Part shown: piece by piece, positions 1-8,444 of the stretch
How the letters are laid out: each line of letters opens with the position of its first letter
How positions within the stretch are numbered: the first letter of the stretch is position 1
NCBI RefSeq assembly: GCF_000422765.1
Contig: NZ_KE383917.1
Coordinates: 97,096 to 161,095 of the forward strand
DNA: 64,000 nt
Direction: 5' to 3'
Source: Neptunomonas japonica DSM 18939
Lineage (GTDB): Bacteria; Pseudomonadota; Gammaproteobacteria; Pseudomonadales; Balneatricaceae
Translations under genes and position numbers: made by a program
The notes under the pieces: generated by a model
The model's database searches: none
What the model was told of the DNA's origin: nothing
The model's input: only the letters and a program-made list of their open reading frames with translations

Positions 1-76
1 TGGCGTCCCATAGGGGGTTCGAACCCCTGTTACCGCCGTGAAAGGGCGGTGTCCTAGACCACTAGACGAATGGGAC
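1..76 (-). tRNA. tRNA-Glu (anticodon TTC)
   Basis: Read on the minus strand, this folds as a complete 76-nt cloverleaf. The acceptor stem GTCCCAT pairs with ATGGGAC, the discriminator is G, and a genomically encoded CCA ends exactly at base 1. The anticodon stem CCGCC/GGCGG encloses loop CTTTCAC, giving anticodon TTC for glutamate. The T arm carries the canonical GGTTCGAACCCC. The next gene on the minus strand, if any, lies outside the window. Confidence 0.97.
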
Positions 77-114
77 GCTAAAACACTCAAAGCTTTACCT
101 CAAATGCGGGGCGT

Positions 115-143
115 ATATTATGCCTGGGATCAGATTACGTCAA
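115..143 (-). promoter_or_regulatory. sigma70 promoter of tRNA-Glu
   Basis: On the minus strand TTGACG (138-143) and TAATAT (115-120) are separated by exactly 17 bases, a near-consensus sigma70 promoter about 40 bases upstream of the tRNA. The stretch just after the -10 box (ACGCCCCGC) is GC-rich. GC-rich discriminators are known from stringently controlled stable-RNA promoters, so growth-rate control is a reasonable inference. Confidence 0.75.
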
Positions 144-207
144 GCATTATTTTTAAATGATTTTCCTATAAAATCAATTACTTCATTATTTGAGAAATAA
201 CGTACTT

Positions 208-891
208 ATGTCTTCTACTGGAACCGCTATTATCATCGTCATTGTGATTGGTGTTTTGATAGGCGTCGCTATTATTATTCAGAGCATTGAACATCAGCGT
301 CAACAAAAGCGTACACGCATGCAAGCCATTCGTAACACCATACGCAACACTGAACAACTCTATGGCGCGCTTCCTAGCTGCTTGGTATCAGAGCCACTAA
401 ATCACCTTATCAGCCAACATATTAACTCTCAATGGAAAAATTTATTGCTGCTGGATAATAATGCAGCTTTACAAAAAGCGGCTCAGGAAAGCCTTCAAAA
501 GTTATCAGGTTTTTCACCCGATAATACTTATCCAGCAGGTTCGTTAACGCTACTGAATGATAAAAACGAGGCTCAAAAGACAACGCAAGCCGCCCGAGAA
601 TTATCTCAATGGTTACAAACCTTGAAAAAAAGTAGCATTTCAGCACAAATCATTAACGACCTTTTGTCCCATCTTCAGTACAGCCATGCTCAAGCCAACA
701 TAGATTGCATGATATTTGATGCCATAGAATGTGAGCAAATGAAAGGGGCAAGAGTATCTATTCATCAGTATAAAAATTGTCTGAACTCATTGAATAATAT
801 GCACTACTTCCAGAAGCATGACAGACAAGTGTTCGAGCTAAGCAGTCATATTGAAACACTATTAAATCAAGCAGATGAAACTGATCAATAA
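208..891 (+). CDS. Hypothetical single-pass membrane protein
   Basis: I do not recognise a named family in this 227-residue protein. After MSSTG comes a very hydrophobic stretch (about residues 6-28, rich in Ile/Val/Gly) that reads as an N-terminal membrane anchor. It is followed by a polar, helix-rich domain of about 200 residues with several cysteines (for example in LPSCLV, DCMIF and AIECEQM). The anchor is followed by basic residues, suggesting that the soluble part is cytoplasmic. I chose the ATG at 208. An in-frame TTG at 190 would add six residues with no better ribosome binding site. It is a monocistronic-looking gene between tRNA-Glu (opposite strand) and the GST-like gene. Confidence 0.7.
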   Translation: MSSTGTAIIIVIVIGVLIGVAIIIQSIEHQRQQKRTRMQAIRNTIRNTEQLYGALPSCLVSEPLNHLISQHINSQWKNLLLLDNNAALQKAAQESLQKLSGFSPDNTYPAGSLTLLNDKNEAQKTTQAARELSQWLQTLKKSSISAQIINDLLSHLQYSHAQANIDCMIFDAIECEQMKGARVSIHQYKNCLNSLNNMHYFQKHDRQVFELSSHIETLLNQADETDQ

Positions 892-987
892 GAAACCAGC
901 AAAGGCTCTAAGCAAACAAGCCACTAGCACAAACAAAGGGTTTCCCCTTATCATGAGCTATCATTTTCTTAATTTGGGAAAACGTTT

Positions 988-1641
988 ATGAAGCCAGTAC
1001 TCTATGGAGCTCCACTATCACCTTTTGTGCGCAAAGTTAGATTATTACTTGATTTTAAAGGAGTTGATTACGATTCAAAGATGATCATTCCTTACGCCAC
1101 ACCCGAAGGATACGAAGCCCTCAACCCTCTAAAAAGAGTCCCCGCGCTTATTTTAGGAGATAATGTGCTGGCAGATTCTGCCGTTATCGCACATTTTTTG
1201 GATGCCCACTATCCAGAAAAGAAACTAATACCCAATGACCTTTTACTAAAAGCTCGTTGCGAGTGGCTTGAAAAGTACGCAGATTATGAACTCTCAGCTC
1301 ATACAACTTTTACCGTATTTAGCCAAAGAATTTTAAACCGTATTGCAGGCAAGAAACCTAACGAAGAGATTGTTCAAAAAGCCATTCACGAAAAGCTTCC
1401 ACCCCTCTTTGACTATTTGGAATCACAACTAAACGGTCTACATTTCATTGCAGATGAGCTCACGCTTGCCGACATTAGCGTAGCCAGCCAGCTTATCTCT
1501 TATGAACATGCCAACGAAACGGTACCTGATGACAAATGGCCAAAACTTGCGCAGCTCTACCAGCACTTTAAACAACAAACGATTGTTGAGCAGGTTGTAT
1601 CATCTGAAAAAGTCATGCTCAAGAAAATACTAGGCGCTTAG
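988..1641 (+). CDS. Glutathione S-transferase family protein
   Basis: This 217-residue protein has the two-domain GST layout. An N-terminal thioredoxin-fold domain (about residues 1-78) opens with LYGAPLSPFVRKVRLLLDFK, contains the cis-proline region KRVPAL, and has the glutathione gamma-glutamyl binding motif ADSAVIAHFLD. An all-helical C-terminal domain contains LTLADISVASQL, the usual N-capping box/hydrophobic staple. Ser11 in the SPFVRK loop could be the catalytic residue. The substrate cannot be told from sequence. GST relatives such as SspA-type proteins or isomerases are alternatives. The gene stands alone on the plus strand, and no RBS stronger than GGGAAAACG precedes the ATG. Confidence 0.85.
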   Translation: MKPVLYGAPLSPFVRKVRLLLDFKGVDYDSKMIIPYATPEGYEALNPLKRVPALILGDNVLADSAVIAHFLDAHYPEKKLIPNDLLLKARCEWLEKYADYELSAHTTFTVFSQRILNRIAGKKPNEEIVQKAIHEKLPPLFDYLESQLNGLHFIADELTLADISVASQLISYEHANETVPDDKWPKLAQLYQHFKQQTIVEQVVSSEKVMLKKILGA

Positions 1642-1659
1642 TAGAAGAATTCAAAAAGA

Positions 1660-1689
1660 TGAGTCACCCATTATTGTTTGGCTGACTCA
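1660..1689. terminator. Possible hairpin between convergent genes
   Basis: TGAGTCA (1660-1666) and TGACTCA (1683-1689) form a 7-bp inverted repeat with a 16-base loop, just after the GST-like stop and before the convergent DUF2845 gene. There is no strong T tract, so termination activity is only a suggestion from position. Confidence 0.3.
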
Positions 1690-1763
1690 CTAATATTTCG
1701 CCTACCCATTAATACAGCATCGACCAATCCAGACTAACCGTGCATAACTTAACGACACGCTTA

Positions 1764-2036
1764 CTAGCGATAGGTCCACTCAATATTGACTACCTGACCA
1801 CTTTTCATATCAATAAACCATTTACGGCCATCAAAGCGATAAACCATACGGGTTACTGAGCAGGTACGACCAGATCCACATCGAGTTTTAGCTTTGTATT
1901 TTGCAATAGGCTTACCGAGGTTTTCGTAGACTTTGGACAACTCATCTCCAGAGGATAATAGCTGCCCATTAGATAACCGCAAAGCAGATGCCTGACTACT
2001 AACAAGCAACGCGAGTAAAACAAGTAATTTACGCAT
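1764..2036 (-). CDS. DUF2845 family secreted protein
   Basis: A 90-residue protein starting MRKLLVLLALLVSSQASA has a typical Sec signal peptide with a probable cut after ASA, so the mature protein is a periplasmic polypeptide of about 72 residues. The mature part, with LSNGQLLSSGDELSKVYENL and a Cys pair (CGSGRTC), then RMVYRFDGRKWFIDMKSGQV, matches my recollection of DUF2845, a family of unknown function. The two cysteines could form a disulfide. I chose the ATG at 2036, with GGAG five bases upstream, over the in-frame GTG at 2042. It is convergent with the GST-like gene and downstream of the transporter gene on the same strand, about 100 bases away. Confidence 0.75.
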   Translation of the reverse strand: MRKLLVLLALLVSSQASALRLSNGQLLSSGDELSKVYENLGKPIAKYKAKTRCGSGRTCSVTRMVYRFDGRKWFIDMKSGQVVNIEWTYR

Positions 2037-2134
2037 AAACACTCCATCTTCCTTGATGTAAGGCGTTCGATATAGTTAGGCCGCTGATCCTAACTGGCTT
2101 TTTCTTCACTCCTTAAAAGAGTGAGATAACTATT

Positions 2135-3244
2135 TTAAGATAGCGCAGGCTGCTCTTTAACGCCAACAGGCGACACTTCGCCCTTTCTCGTTTTCCATTC
2201 ACGATCGACTGCCGCATCTGTCAATGCAGCACCGGCCCACATAGACGCTAAAGCGACCCATGCGGTGATTGAAAAAGCAGACCCTCCGGTCAACCCAGCA
2301 CCTACAGCACAACCGCCCGCTAACATCCCTCCCATTCCCATAAAAGAAGCCCCTACAATATAACGAATCATACTGCGGCCTTCTTGGAACCCCTGTAGTT
2401 TTAGCTCACGAGATAAAAAAGCTGCCAGAAAGGACCCTAAAAACACACCAGGAACTAGACCAACATCAAAATCCAATGCCACATTATCAGGTGTTAATAA
2501 ATACATAAGCGTATCGGCAGATGGACCAGTAAAAGTCATGCTTTCAACTTGGGTGGGATCAAACGTTTGATAAGATAAATGATAAGTGAACCACCAGCCT
2601 CCAACCACCATTGCACCTACGCCTACCGAGCCAATCCATGCCCAAGGGGTTAGTTTGTTCTTTATACCGTAAAAAATAGCGATGACCATACAAACTACAC
2701 CTAGATAGATACCTGTGTATGACCCCCACCCTAAAAAAGAAATCAGCTCCAAACCGCCATCATTATGCAGCACCCACGCTCCAGCAATGCTATCCCGCAC
2801 CGGAGCCAAGACTCCTTTCAACGAAGCTTGCGCTACTGCTGCAAACAATAAACCAGAGAATAGCGCCCTTAAGTTACCTGTAGCTGCAAGTACTAAAAGT
2901 CGAGACCCACATCCTCGCGCTAAAATCATACCCGCACCAAATAGCAAACCACCTACAATAGCACCAGATAGGCTTCCATAGCTGGCCAGCATTCTAGAAT
3001 CAGTGATATCCAGCTCACCCAAGGTAATAAGAATCTGAGTCCCTCCTACAGCAGCAGAGAATGTCAGTAACCAGATAGCCACTTTTTTACCGATAGCACC
3101 TCGAGCAAACTCAACCACCGCAGCACGTAAACAAAACTGGCTTCTTTGCGCAAACACGCCAAACATGCAACCCAATAACAAGCCGCCAAAGGCATTGCTA
3201 CCTGACTCGCCAAGCAAAGAAATAAGAAACTCAAAATCCATCAT
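2135..3244 (-). CDS. YeeE/YedE (TsuA-like) sulfur-compound transporter
   Basis: A polytopic membrane protein of 369 residues with the repeated YeeE/YedE (DUF395) signature. The first half has GCMFGVFAQRSQFCLRAA and later GMILARGCGSRLLVLAATGN. The second half has GGMLAGGCAVGAGLTGG. In thiosulfate transporter TsuA, cysteines in these motifs relay thiosulfate across the membrane, and three equivalent cysteines are visible here (in QFC, RGC and GGC). Import of thiosulfate or a related sulfur compound is therefore likely, although other members carry selenium or unknown sulfur species. The start is placed at the first of two adjacent ATG codons (3244). A terminator separates it from the upstream kinase gene, so it is probably its own unit. 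Confidence 0.85.
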   Translation of the reverse strand: MMDFEFLISLLGESGSNAFGGLLLGCMFGVFAQRSQFCLRAAVVEFARGAIGKKVAIWLLTFSAAVGGTQILITLGELDITDSRMLASYGSLSGAIVGGLLFGAGMILARGCGSRLLVLAATGNLRALFSGLLFAAVAQASLKGVLAPVRDSIAGAWVLHNDGGLELISFLGWGSYTGIYLGVVCMVIAIFYGIKNKLTPWAWIGSVGVGAMVVGGWWFTYHLSYQTFDPTQVESMTFTGPSADTLMYLLTPDNVALDFDVGLVPGVFLGSFLAAFLSRELKLQGFQEGRSMIRYIVGASFMGMGGMLAGGCAVGAGLTGGSAFSITAWVALASMWAGAALTDAAVDREWKTRKGEVSPVGVKEQPALS

Positions 3245-3310
3245 AACACCCAATAAATCTAAGCATTTGGAATTTATATATAACAATAACTTATATAAAA
3301 TTTCGCTTAT

Positions 3311-3341
3311 AAAAAAGACCTCTCATAACCCGAGAAGTCTT
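3311..3341 (-). terminator. Rho-independent terminator after the luxP-like/kinase operon
   Basis: On the minus strand AAGACTTCTC, a 7-base loop and GAGAGGTCTT form a stem with one G.U/mismatch position, running directly into TTTTTT. It sits about 85 bases past the kinase stop and before the YeeE gene, separating the two units. Confidence 0.75.
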
Positions 3342-3425
3342 ATATTAGGTAAGTATCATAAAGTTTTACCCGTTATTTAGCGTTGCCACAGATCAAAAAA
3401 CAACCAATACAGGTAATATTCAAAA

Positions 3426-5141
3426 CTAATCACCATTCCTATCTAAAGGCACAGCAACTCGCAAACTGACGCCATCATCGGATAAAATTGATAATTTAGC
3501 TCCGATATACTCGCACCGCTCTTTTATTCCTAGCAAACCAAACCCAGTATGTTCTTTCTTATAATGCTGGGATTCATCCAACCCCTGCCCATTGTCGATG
3601 ATGCTCAGCAGTATTTGGTTGTCATCGCTGTATAAAGAAATAGAAACTTCCGTTGCTAGTGCGTGCTTCATAATATTGGTCAACGCTTCCTGAATAATTC
3701 GATACAGATGAATATCAGTGCCTGGTGGCATTTTTATTTCATCAATATCAAGCGCTACTTTAACGCCGGTCTGCCGTAGGCTATTCAACGTGGGGATCTG
3801 CTGTATAGATTGGCTCAAACCTAATGTATCTAGCTCTACGGGCCTTAGTGACATAATCCGATCATAAACCGTAGAATACATATCTGAGACTAGCTGTTTA
3901 ATTTTGAAGCTGTGGCCTAACGATGGACTGTTAAGCGGAATCTGATGTTCAAGCAACACAGTCTCAACTCTAACTGCAGTCAGTAACTGTCCTAGCTCAT
4001 CATGTAGTTCCTGTGCGAGATGGCTTCTTTCTTGTTCTTGGCTCTGAATTAACTGATATAAGATAGTGCGCTTTTCCTGCAACGTTGTCTCAAGCTTTGC
4101 ATTGGTATCTTTGAGCTCAAAACGACGTTCAAATAACTCTTTCACAATGAGATCGATCTCTTCACCAATCCGATTAAACTCATGAATACCGCCAACATCC
4201 CAGCCTACATCTTTACCCTTATTTGCCAAATCACGAATATACAGAATTAACTTTTGAAGCTGCTTATCAAGTGCTAATGAGAGTAGAAAGGCTACAGCAG
4301 CACTCACCAACAAACCGATGAGCGCCCCGCTACCCAATAACTTGATAAACTGGATAGCAAGAGAGCGCGTATCTTGTTGTGAAGCGGTTAACTCTAATTC
4401 TAAACCAGCACCAAACTGCCCAAAATCTTCGGTATACTTCTCTAGTGTATTATCTTCTAACCATTTCTTTTCATTAACTGTCAAAGCCTTCCCTAAAGGC
4501 CTATATGAATTAATAGACTTACCAGCAAGCCTTAATTGGGCGCCATCAAGATCAACAACTGACCGGTTAACCAATTGACTTAATAGCAAGATGTTACTCG
4601 ATAATTTAATGCCACCAATCATCCGACCAATAACTTTTTGCTCGCTATTAGTCACCAAGTAATCTTTAGCAAGCAATACCTGCGGCCCGTTACGATAAAT
4701 ATTCCACTCCTGAGTCATTACCCGTGTATAGCTTTGATAAAGATCATGACAAATTTCGCTCCCGATATTGATTAAGCGACTTTTAATCAAATAGCACTGC
4801 TTACTGTCTAATGAACTCAATATGATGAACTGATAACGCTGCATAGAAGAAGGACGCTCTCCTTCCATTATGAGCTGGCGTAATTCAATCTCACCACCTT
4901 CCTCCATAGCCACCTGTAACTCAGGCATTGACTTTAGGTTATGTAGTTCTTGATCAATTAACCGCAAATAAGTATTGAGTTCGTGACGAATAGCGCCCGC
5001 ACTTTGCGATAAAGATGCCAGCGTCTCTTCTTTTAAGACTTTCTCAGTTGCATGATAAGCATTGAAAGCAAAGACAGAGAGAAAGCCTGATAAAGTAATT
5101 AAGAAAAGTAAAAAAGTAAGTGTGCGAAACCGTAAAATCAT
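3426..5141 (-). CDS. Membrane sensor histidine kinase, HisKA_3 (NarL/UhpB) type, LuxQ-like topology
   Basis: A 571-residue sensor kinase. TM1 (about 8-29) and TM2 (about 263-290) bracket a periplasmic sensor domain of about 230 residues. A HAMP-like and coiled-coil linker (about 291-365) follows. The dimerisation/phosphoacceptor helix carries SHLAQELHDELGQ with His380, the HisKA_3 pattern. The HATPase_c domain has an N box (EALTNIMKHA) and G boxes (DNGQGL, HTGFGLLGIKER). There is no receiver or HPt domain, unlike the hybrid kinase LuxQ, although the size and topology of the sensor half resemble LuxQ. Its ATG overlaps the stop of the LuxP-like gene (ATGA), so the two are translationally coupled and the periplasmic protein is very probably its ligand-sensing partner. 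HisKA_3 kinases normally pair with LuxR/NarL-type regulators. None is adjacent. Confidence 0.93.
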   Translation of the reverse strand: MILRFRTLTFLLFLITLSGFLSVFAFNAYHATEKVLKEETLASLSQSAGAIRHELNTYLRLIDQELHNLKSMPELQVAMEEGGEIELRQLIMEGERPSSMQRYQFIILSSLDSKQCYLIKSRLINIGSEICHDLYQSYTRVMTQEWNIYRNGPQVLLAKDYLVTNSEQKVIGRMIGGIKLSSNILLLSQLVNRSVVDLDGAQLRLAGKSINSYRPLGKALTVNEKKWLEDNTLEKYTEDFGQFGAGLELELTASQQDTRSLAIQFIKLLGSGALIGLLVSAAVAFLLSLALDKQLQKLILYIRDLANKGKDVGWDVGGIHEFNRIGEEIDLIVKELFERRFELKDTNAKLETTLQEKRTILYQLIQSQEQERSHLAQELHDELGQLLTAVRVETVLLEHQIPLNSPSLGHSFKIKQLVSDMYSTVYDRIMSLRPVELDTLGLSQSIQQIPTLNSLRQTGVKVALDIDEIKMPPGTDIHLYRIIQEALTNIMKHALATEVSISLYSDDNQILLSIIDNGQGLDESQHYKKEHTGFGLLGIKERCEYIGAKLSILSDDGVSLRVAVPLDRNGD

Positions 5142-6223
5142 TTACGCACGTCTCCAGAATAAATAAAGGCTTCCTTTATATATCGATTAATCAAACTTAC
5201 ATCCATACCTTGGGTCAGCACTCTAAAATCACCTGCATATACATTAGGTATTGGCTGATCTAACATATCTAACCTTATCGCTTCAGCCATGGCGATACCA
5301 TTCTGGTCGTTCACACGCATGAGCACTACATCCAACAAGCCTTCTTGAAAAGCATCTAACTCAGCTCGACCTCCTCCCCAGCCATTAATTGCCACATCGG
5401 ATCGCTGTAATTCTTTAAGAGCATCCACTGCACCCAACGCAGCATCCGTTGAGCATGCATAAATATATTTGAGCCCAGGGCTGTTCTTAAGCATAAGCAA
5501 TGTTGAGCGCTTAGCTTGTGCTCTACTTTGCGTGTAGTAGCTCGCTTTTAACTTATGATAGCTGCCTACATTGCGCTCAAACGTTAGCCCACGCTGATCA
5601 CTGAGGACACCTTTCCCCCAAAAAATAATACCGTACTCACTACCCTTTGAAAAACGCTGTTTAAAGTACTGTGCTAACTTATCTGCACCTTCAACATGAT
5701 CAAATCCGATATAAATTAACGGTTGAATGTCGTACCAATCAGCTATAGGTCGAGTCAAATTTTGGATAATAAGTTTAGGCTCTTTTCTTTGCAGTAAGGC
5801 TTCTACCATGCGCTGTTGGCGGAGTGAGTTAATGGTATAAACCAAGTAGTCTGGTTCATGTTCCAGCATTTCAAGAATGTGCGCTTCTTGAAGATCCAGC
5901 TGAGTATGAGGTTGGGAAAAGCGAATATCGAGCTTATATAAAATACCTAAGTCATCCAACCTGCCTCTAAGTGCAGTTAAGCTACGCTGCCAATAATCGG
6001 ATGCCTGCAGCCCTGGATAAACAACTGCAATTTTGACCTCTTCTTTCTGTTTTACAACGGGGAGTAAATACACTTGGTCGATGAGGTATTTAAACTCATT
6101 GCGAGCCCCTTCATGTACATCCGCTTTGGCACTGGCGGATAGACCCATAAAGCATATAAAAAGAAGATATATGAACCCTCTTTTATAACCAGCGCCCTTA
6201 CTAACCTCTGGCTTTAAATCCAT
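5138..6223 (-). CDS. luxP: LuxP-like periplasmic autoinducer-2 binding protein
   Basis: A 361-residue periplasmic binding protein with an N-terminal signal sequence (hydrophobic about 17-31, then SASAKA). It aligns along its whole length with Vibrio LuxP from memory: YPGLQASDYW, IIQNLTRPI, YIGFDHVEGA, YACSTDAALGAVDAL, INGWGGGRAELDA and LMRVNDQNGIAMAEAI. The residues that contact the furanosyl borate diester in V. harveyi LuxP (Gln77, Ser79, Trp82, Asn159, Arg215, Thr266, Trp289, Arg310) all appear conserved, as Gln73, Ser75, Trp78, Asn155, Arg211, Thr259, Trp282 and Arg303. This makes true AI-2 binding likely rather than generic sugar binding. It is first in an operon with a coupled sensor kinase. 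No luxS lies in the window. Confidence 0.92.
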   Translation of the reverse strand: MDLKPEVSKGAGYKRGFIYLLFICFMGLSASAKADVHEGARNEFKYLIDQVYLLPVVKQKEEVKIAVVYPGLQASDYWQRSLTALRGRLDDLGILYKLDIRFSQPHTQLDLQEAHILEMLEHEPDYLVYTINSLRQQRMVEALLQRKEPKLIIQNLTRPIADWYDIQPLIYIGFDHVEGADKLAQYFKQRFSKGSEYGIIFWGKGVLSDQRGLTFERNVGSYHKLKASYYTQSRAQAKRSTLLMLKNSPGLKYIYACSTDAALGAVDALKELQRSDVAINGWGGGRAELDAFQEGLLDVVLMRVNDQNGIAMAEAIRLDMLDQPIPNVYAGDFRVLTQGMDVSLINRYIKEAFIYSGDVRK

Positions 6224-6299
6224 ATTAAGCCCTACCCATCATTGTTTATATAATGAAGAATAGAGCAGATACAGAGAATTTTCAGTGCATTATGAAAAT

Positions 6300-6926
6300 T
6301 TAATATAACAAAGGAAACTGCTGCTTAAGCCTATCTAGGTCTTCGGGGCGATCAACATCCCACAAGCAAGCAGGTTCGCACCACTTTACACTTAGCTGCC
6401 TTAACTTATCTCGGGTTTGCTGCATGACTCTTTCAGTGCCCCACTCTACACTCGAAAATACATTACTGAGTGCCTCATGATTTTTTTTAAAGCCCACCAG
6501 CGTATAGCCACCATCATCAGCAGGTAAAAAAACGGCATCATTACTCTCAAGTACGCAGGCACACTCTTCTATCAGTGCGGCATCTATGGCTGGGCAATCG
6601 CTACCTATTAGCAATGTACCTTTATCATTGTTCAGCAAAACACTGGTGATCGCATTTTTCATCCGCTCACCCAGGTCTACGCCTTCCTGAAGTTTATGCA
6701 CCAAAGGATAACGAGCCAACAAGTCAGCAATAAAAGGGTGGGCGCTACCCTCAGGCGTGAAGAGGTAAATAGGAAAGCAGGCCGACTCCATTGCCCGTTG
6801 AACCGTGTGCTCCAATAAGCGCGAATGCAATTGTGCAGCACCTTCAGCCCCTAGCGCAGGTATTAAGCGTGTTTTGGCCACTCCAGCGACTGGCGCCTTA
6901 GCGAAAATAATTAAAGCTGTACTCAT
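6300..6926 (-). CDS. TIGR04282-type arsenosugar-associated nucleotidyl/glycosyltransferase
   Basis: A 208-residue DUF2064-like protein. The N-terminal IIFAKAPVAGVAKTRLIPAL is the nucleotide-binding signature of this GT-A-like family, and LLIGSDCPAID carries the metal-binding Asp region. DDGGYTLVGF, WGTERVM and WDVDRPEDLDRL complete the family pattern. Members encoded beside ArsS and the TIGR04283 glycosyltransferase are classed as arsenosugar biosynthesis glycosyltransferases; the actual reaction has not been established to my knowledge. The start overlaps the stop of the upstream glycosyltransferase by four bases, so the two are coupled. It is the last gene of the arsenic operon. Confidence 0.85.
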   Translation of the reverse strand: MSTALIIFAKAPVAGVAKTRLIPALGAEGAAQLHSRLLEHTVQRAMESACFPIYLFTPEGSAHPFIADLLARYPLVHKLQEGVDLGERMKNAITSVLLNNDKGTLLIGSDCPAIDAALIEECACVLESNDAVFLPADDGGYTLVGFKKNHEALSNVFSSVEWGTERVMQQTRDKLRQLSVKWCEPACLWDVDRPEDLDRLKQQFPLLY

Positions 6927-7630
6927 TTACTTTGTTTCTCTACTTGATAACCATAACGCTTCGCAAGCTTTTCAGGCGCTTCCCCACACCAATATGCCCA
7001 CCTTAGCGACCACATTAACCAAATCGTTTTATAAGCACCCTTCTCTTCCCATCGACGGCCAGACGTCTTTACCTTTTGCTTAAGACAGTGCGGTTTTTTT
7101 TCTTGAAGAAGCCTTCGGGAGATTTCGATATCTTCCATCAATGGCTGCTCAGGAAAGCCTCGCACTTTATCGAACAGCGAGCGGCTAATAAACATTCCCT
7201 GATCACCGGTAGCGATGCCGGTTGCTCTGGAACGAGCATTCATGAAAAGCGCAATAACAGGTAGCATCCAATGCGCTCCCTCAATGCTTACATCAAAGCG
7301 TCCCCAAAAATCACAACAATCGCGATTAACCAGCAATAGCTCCTTTAGATTAGCGGGCACTTCAGTATCCAAGTGCAAGAAAAAAAGCAGTCCAGCTGAT
7401 GCCGCTGCAGCGCCCGCATTCATCTGTCTGGCCCGCCCAGATGGTGACTCAACAAGTTTATCAACCCATGAGCGGGCCAGATCAACACTGTCATCCCTAC
7501 TCCCGCCATCAACAAGAATAAGTTCACACTGGGGCCTTAAATATTGCAGCGATTGCAACTTTGAAACAATAATTGCTGATTCATTCAAGATAGGAATGAT
7601 GATTGAAACAGCAGGGCTATTTAGAGGCAC
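6923..7630 (-). CDS. TIGR04283-type arsenosugar-associated family 2 glycosyltransferase
   Basis: A 235-residue GT2 enzyme. VSIIIPILNESAII is the GT2 nucleotide-sugar entry motif, LILVDGGSRDDSVDLA carries the DGGS motif, and FFLHLDTEVP gives the metal-binding DxD-like position. MEDIEISRRL matches the catalytic ED region. Together with the neighbouring TIGR04282 protein and ArsS, this identifies the arsenosugar-associated subfamily. It starts at a GTG with AGGTG upstream, two bases after the hydroxylase-type gene, and overlaps the next gene by four bases. A role in glycosylating an arsenical or lipid is inferred from the gene neighbourhood. Confidence 0.87.
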   Translation of the reverse strand: MPLNSPAVSIIIPILNESAIIVSKLQSLQYLRPQCELILVDGGSRDDSVDLARSWVDKLVESPSGRARQMNAGAAAASAGLLFFLHLDTEVPANLKELLLVNRDCCDFWGRFDVSIEGAHWMLPVIALFMNARSRATGIATGDQGMFISRSLFDKVRGFPEQPLMEDIEISRRLLQEKKPHCLKQKVKTSGRRWEEKGAYKTIWLMWSLRWAYWCGEAPEKLAKRYGYQVEKQSK

Positions 7631-7632
7631 TA

Positions 7633-8442
7633 TTAAGGCACCTGACGAGAAGAGATCAGCTTTTGCAAAGGCAACTTAAGCAATGCTAAAAAGCCTAACG
7701 CCGGTTGCTGTCGGTGCTCAGACAAGCCTAACCGCATCTGCTGGTGATTATCCTTAGGTTCAACCGTGTAGGTTGCAAAAAGGCGATCCCAAATAGACAG
7801 AAAAAAACCATAGTTGCTGTCTGTTTCTTCTTGGTAGACAGAATGGTGGATACGATGCATATCGGGAGTACAAACGACCCAACGAAGAGCGCTGTCTAGC
7901 CTCGACGGCAAGCGGATATTAGCATGCGTAAAAATGGCTGAAGCATTGAGTACAATTTCAAACGTAATAACGACCAAAGGATCAATGCCTAACACTACAA
8001 TTATTAGGGCCTTATAGATCAGAGACAATACGATTTCTACTGGATGAAACCGCAAAGCAGAAGTCACGTCTAGATCAAGGTCGGTGTGGTGCACTTGATG
8101 TAAACGCCACAGCACAGACCACTTATGTGTAACCCAGTGCTGGCCCCAAATAGCCATATCCAGCAGTAAAAATCCAACTACCGACGAGATAACTGCCGGT
8201 AATTGCAACCAATAAAACAGGCCGACTTGTTCCTGCTGGGCCCACACGGCAGTGGTCACCGCAATAGCCCCAACAGTCAGTCGTACAATAAGAGTATTCA
8301 TCAAAATAATGGCTAAATTTATACGCCAACGAGTTAGTCGGGACTCGCGCCAAGCGCGTTTTGGACGTATCCATTCAATACCGGCACACACCACAAAAGC
8401 ACCCAGAAAAAAAACTAGCCTAAATGTAGCTTCATCTTGCAC
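7633..8442 (-). CDS. Sterol desaturase/fatty acid hydroxylase family membrane enzyme
   Basis: A 269-residue polytopic protein with the diiron histidine clusters of the fatty acid hydroxylase superfamily: HWVTHK, then LHQVHHTD, and distally HRIHHSVYQEETDSNYG, matching HX3H, HX2HH and HX2HH. About four membrane helices precede and separate the boxes. It would use O2 to hydroxylate or desaturate a lipid or other hydrophobic substrate. The GTG start at 8442 has GGAG ten bases upstream and lies two bases after the oxidoreductase stop. Sitting inside the arsenic operon, it may modify an arsenolipid or membrane lipid, which is my inference. Confidence 0.88.
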   Translation of the reverse strand: MQDEATFRLVFFLGAFVVCAGIEWIRPKRAWRESRLTRWRINLAIILMNTLIVRLTVGAIAVTTAVWAQQEQVGLFYWLQLPAVISSVVGFLLLDMAIWGQHWVTHKWSVLWRLHQVHHTDLDLDVTSALRFHPVEIVLSLIYKALIIVVLGIDPLVVITFEIVLNASAIFTHANIRLPSRLDSALRWVVCTPDMHRIHHSVYQEETDSNYGFFLSIWDRLFATYTVEPKDNHQQMRLGLSEHRQQPALGFLALLKLPLQKLISSRQVP

Positions 8443-8444
8443 GT

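Noticed and set aside
5138-6223. Generic ribose/galactose ABC transporter binding protein
   Set aside because: No permease or ATPase gene is linked, and the long matches to LuxP, including the AI-2 contact residues, are far more specific.
7215-7679. 154-residue open frame on the plus strand
   Set aside because: Antisense shadow of the TIGR04283 glycosyltransferase, which has clear GT2 motifs; no ribosome site or family likeness.
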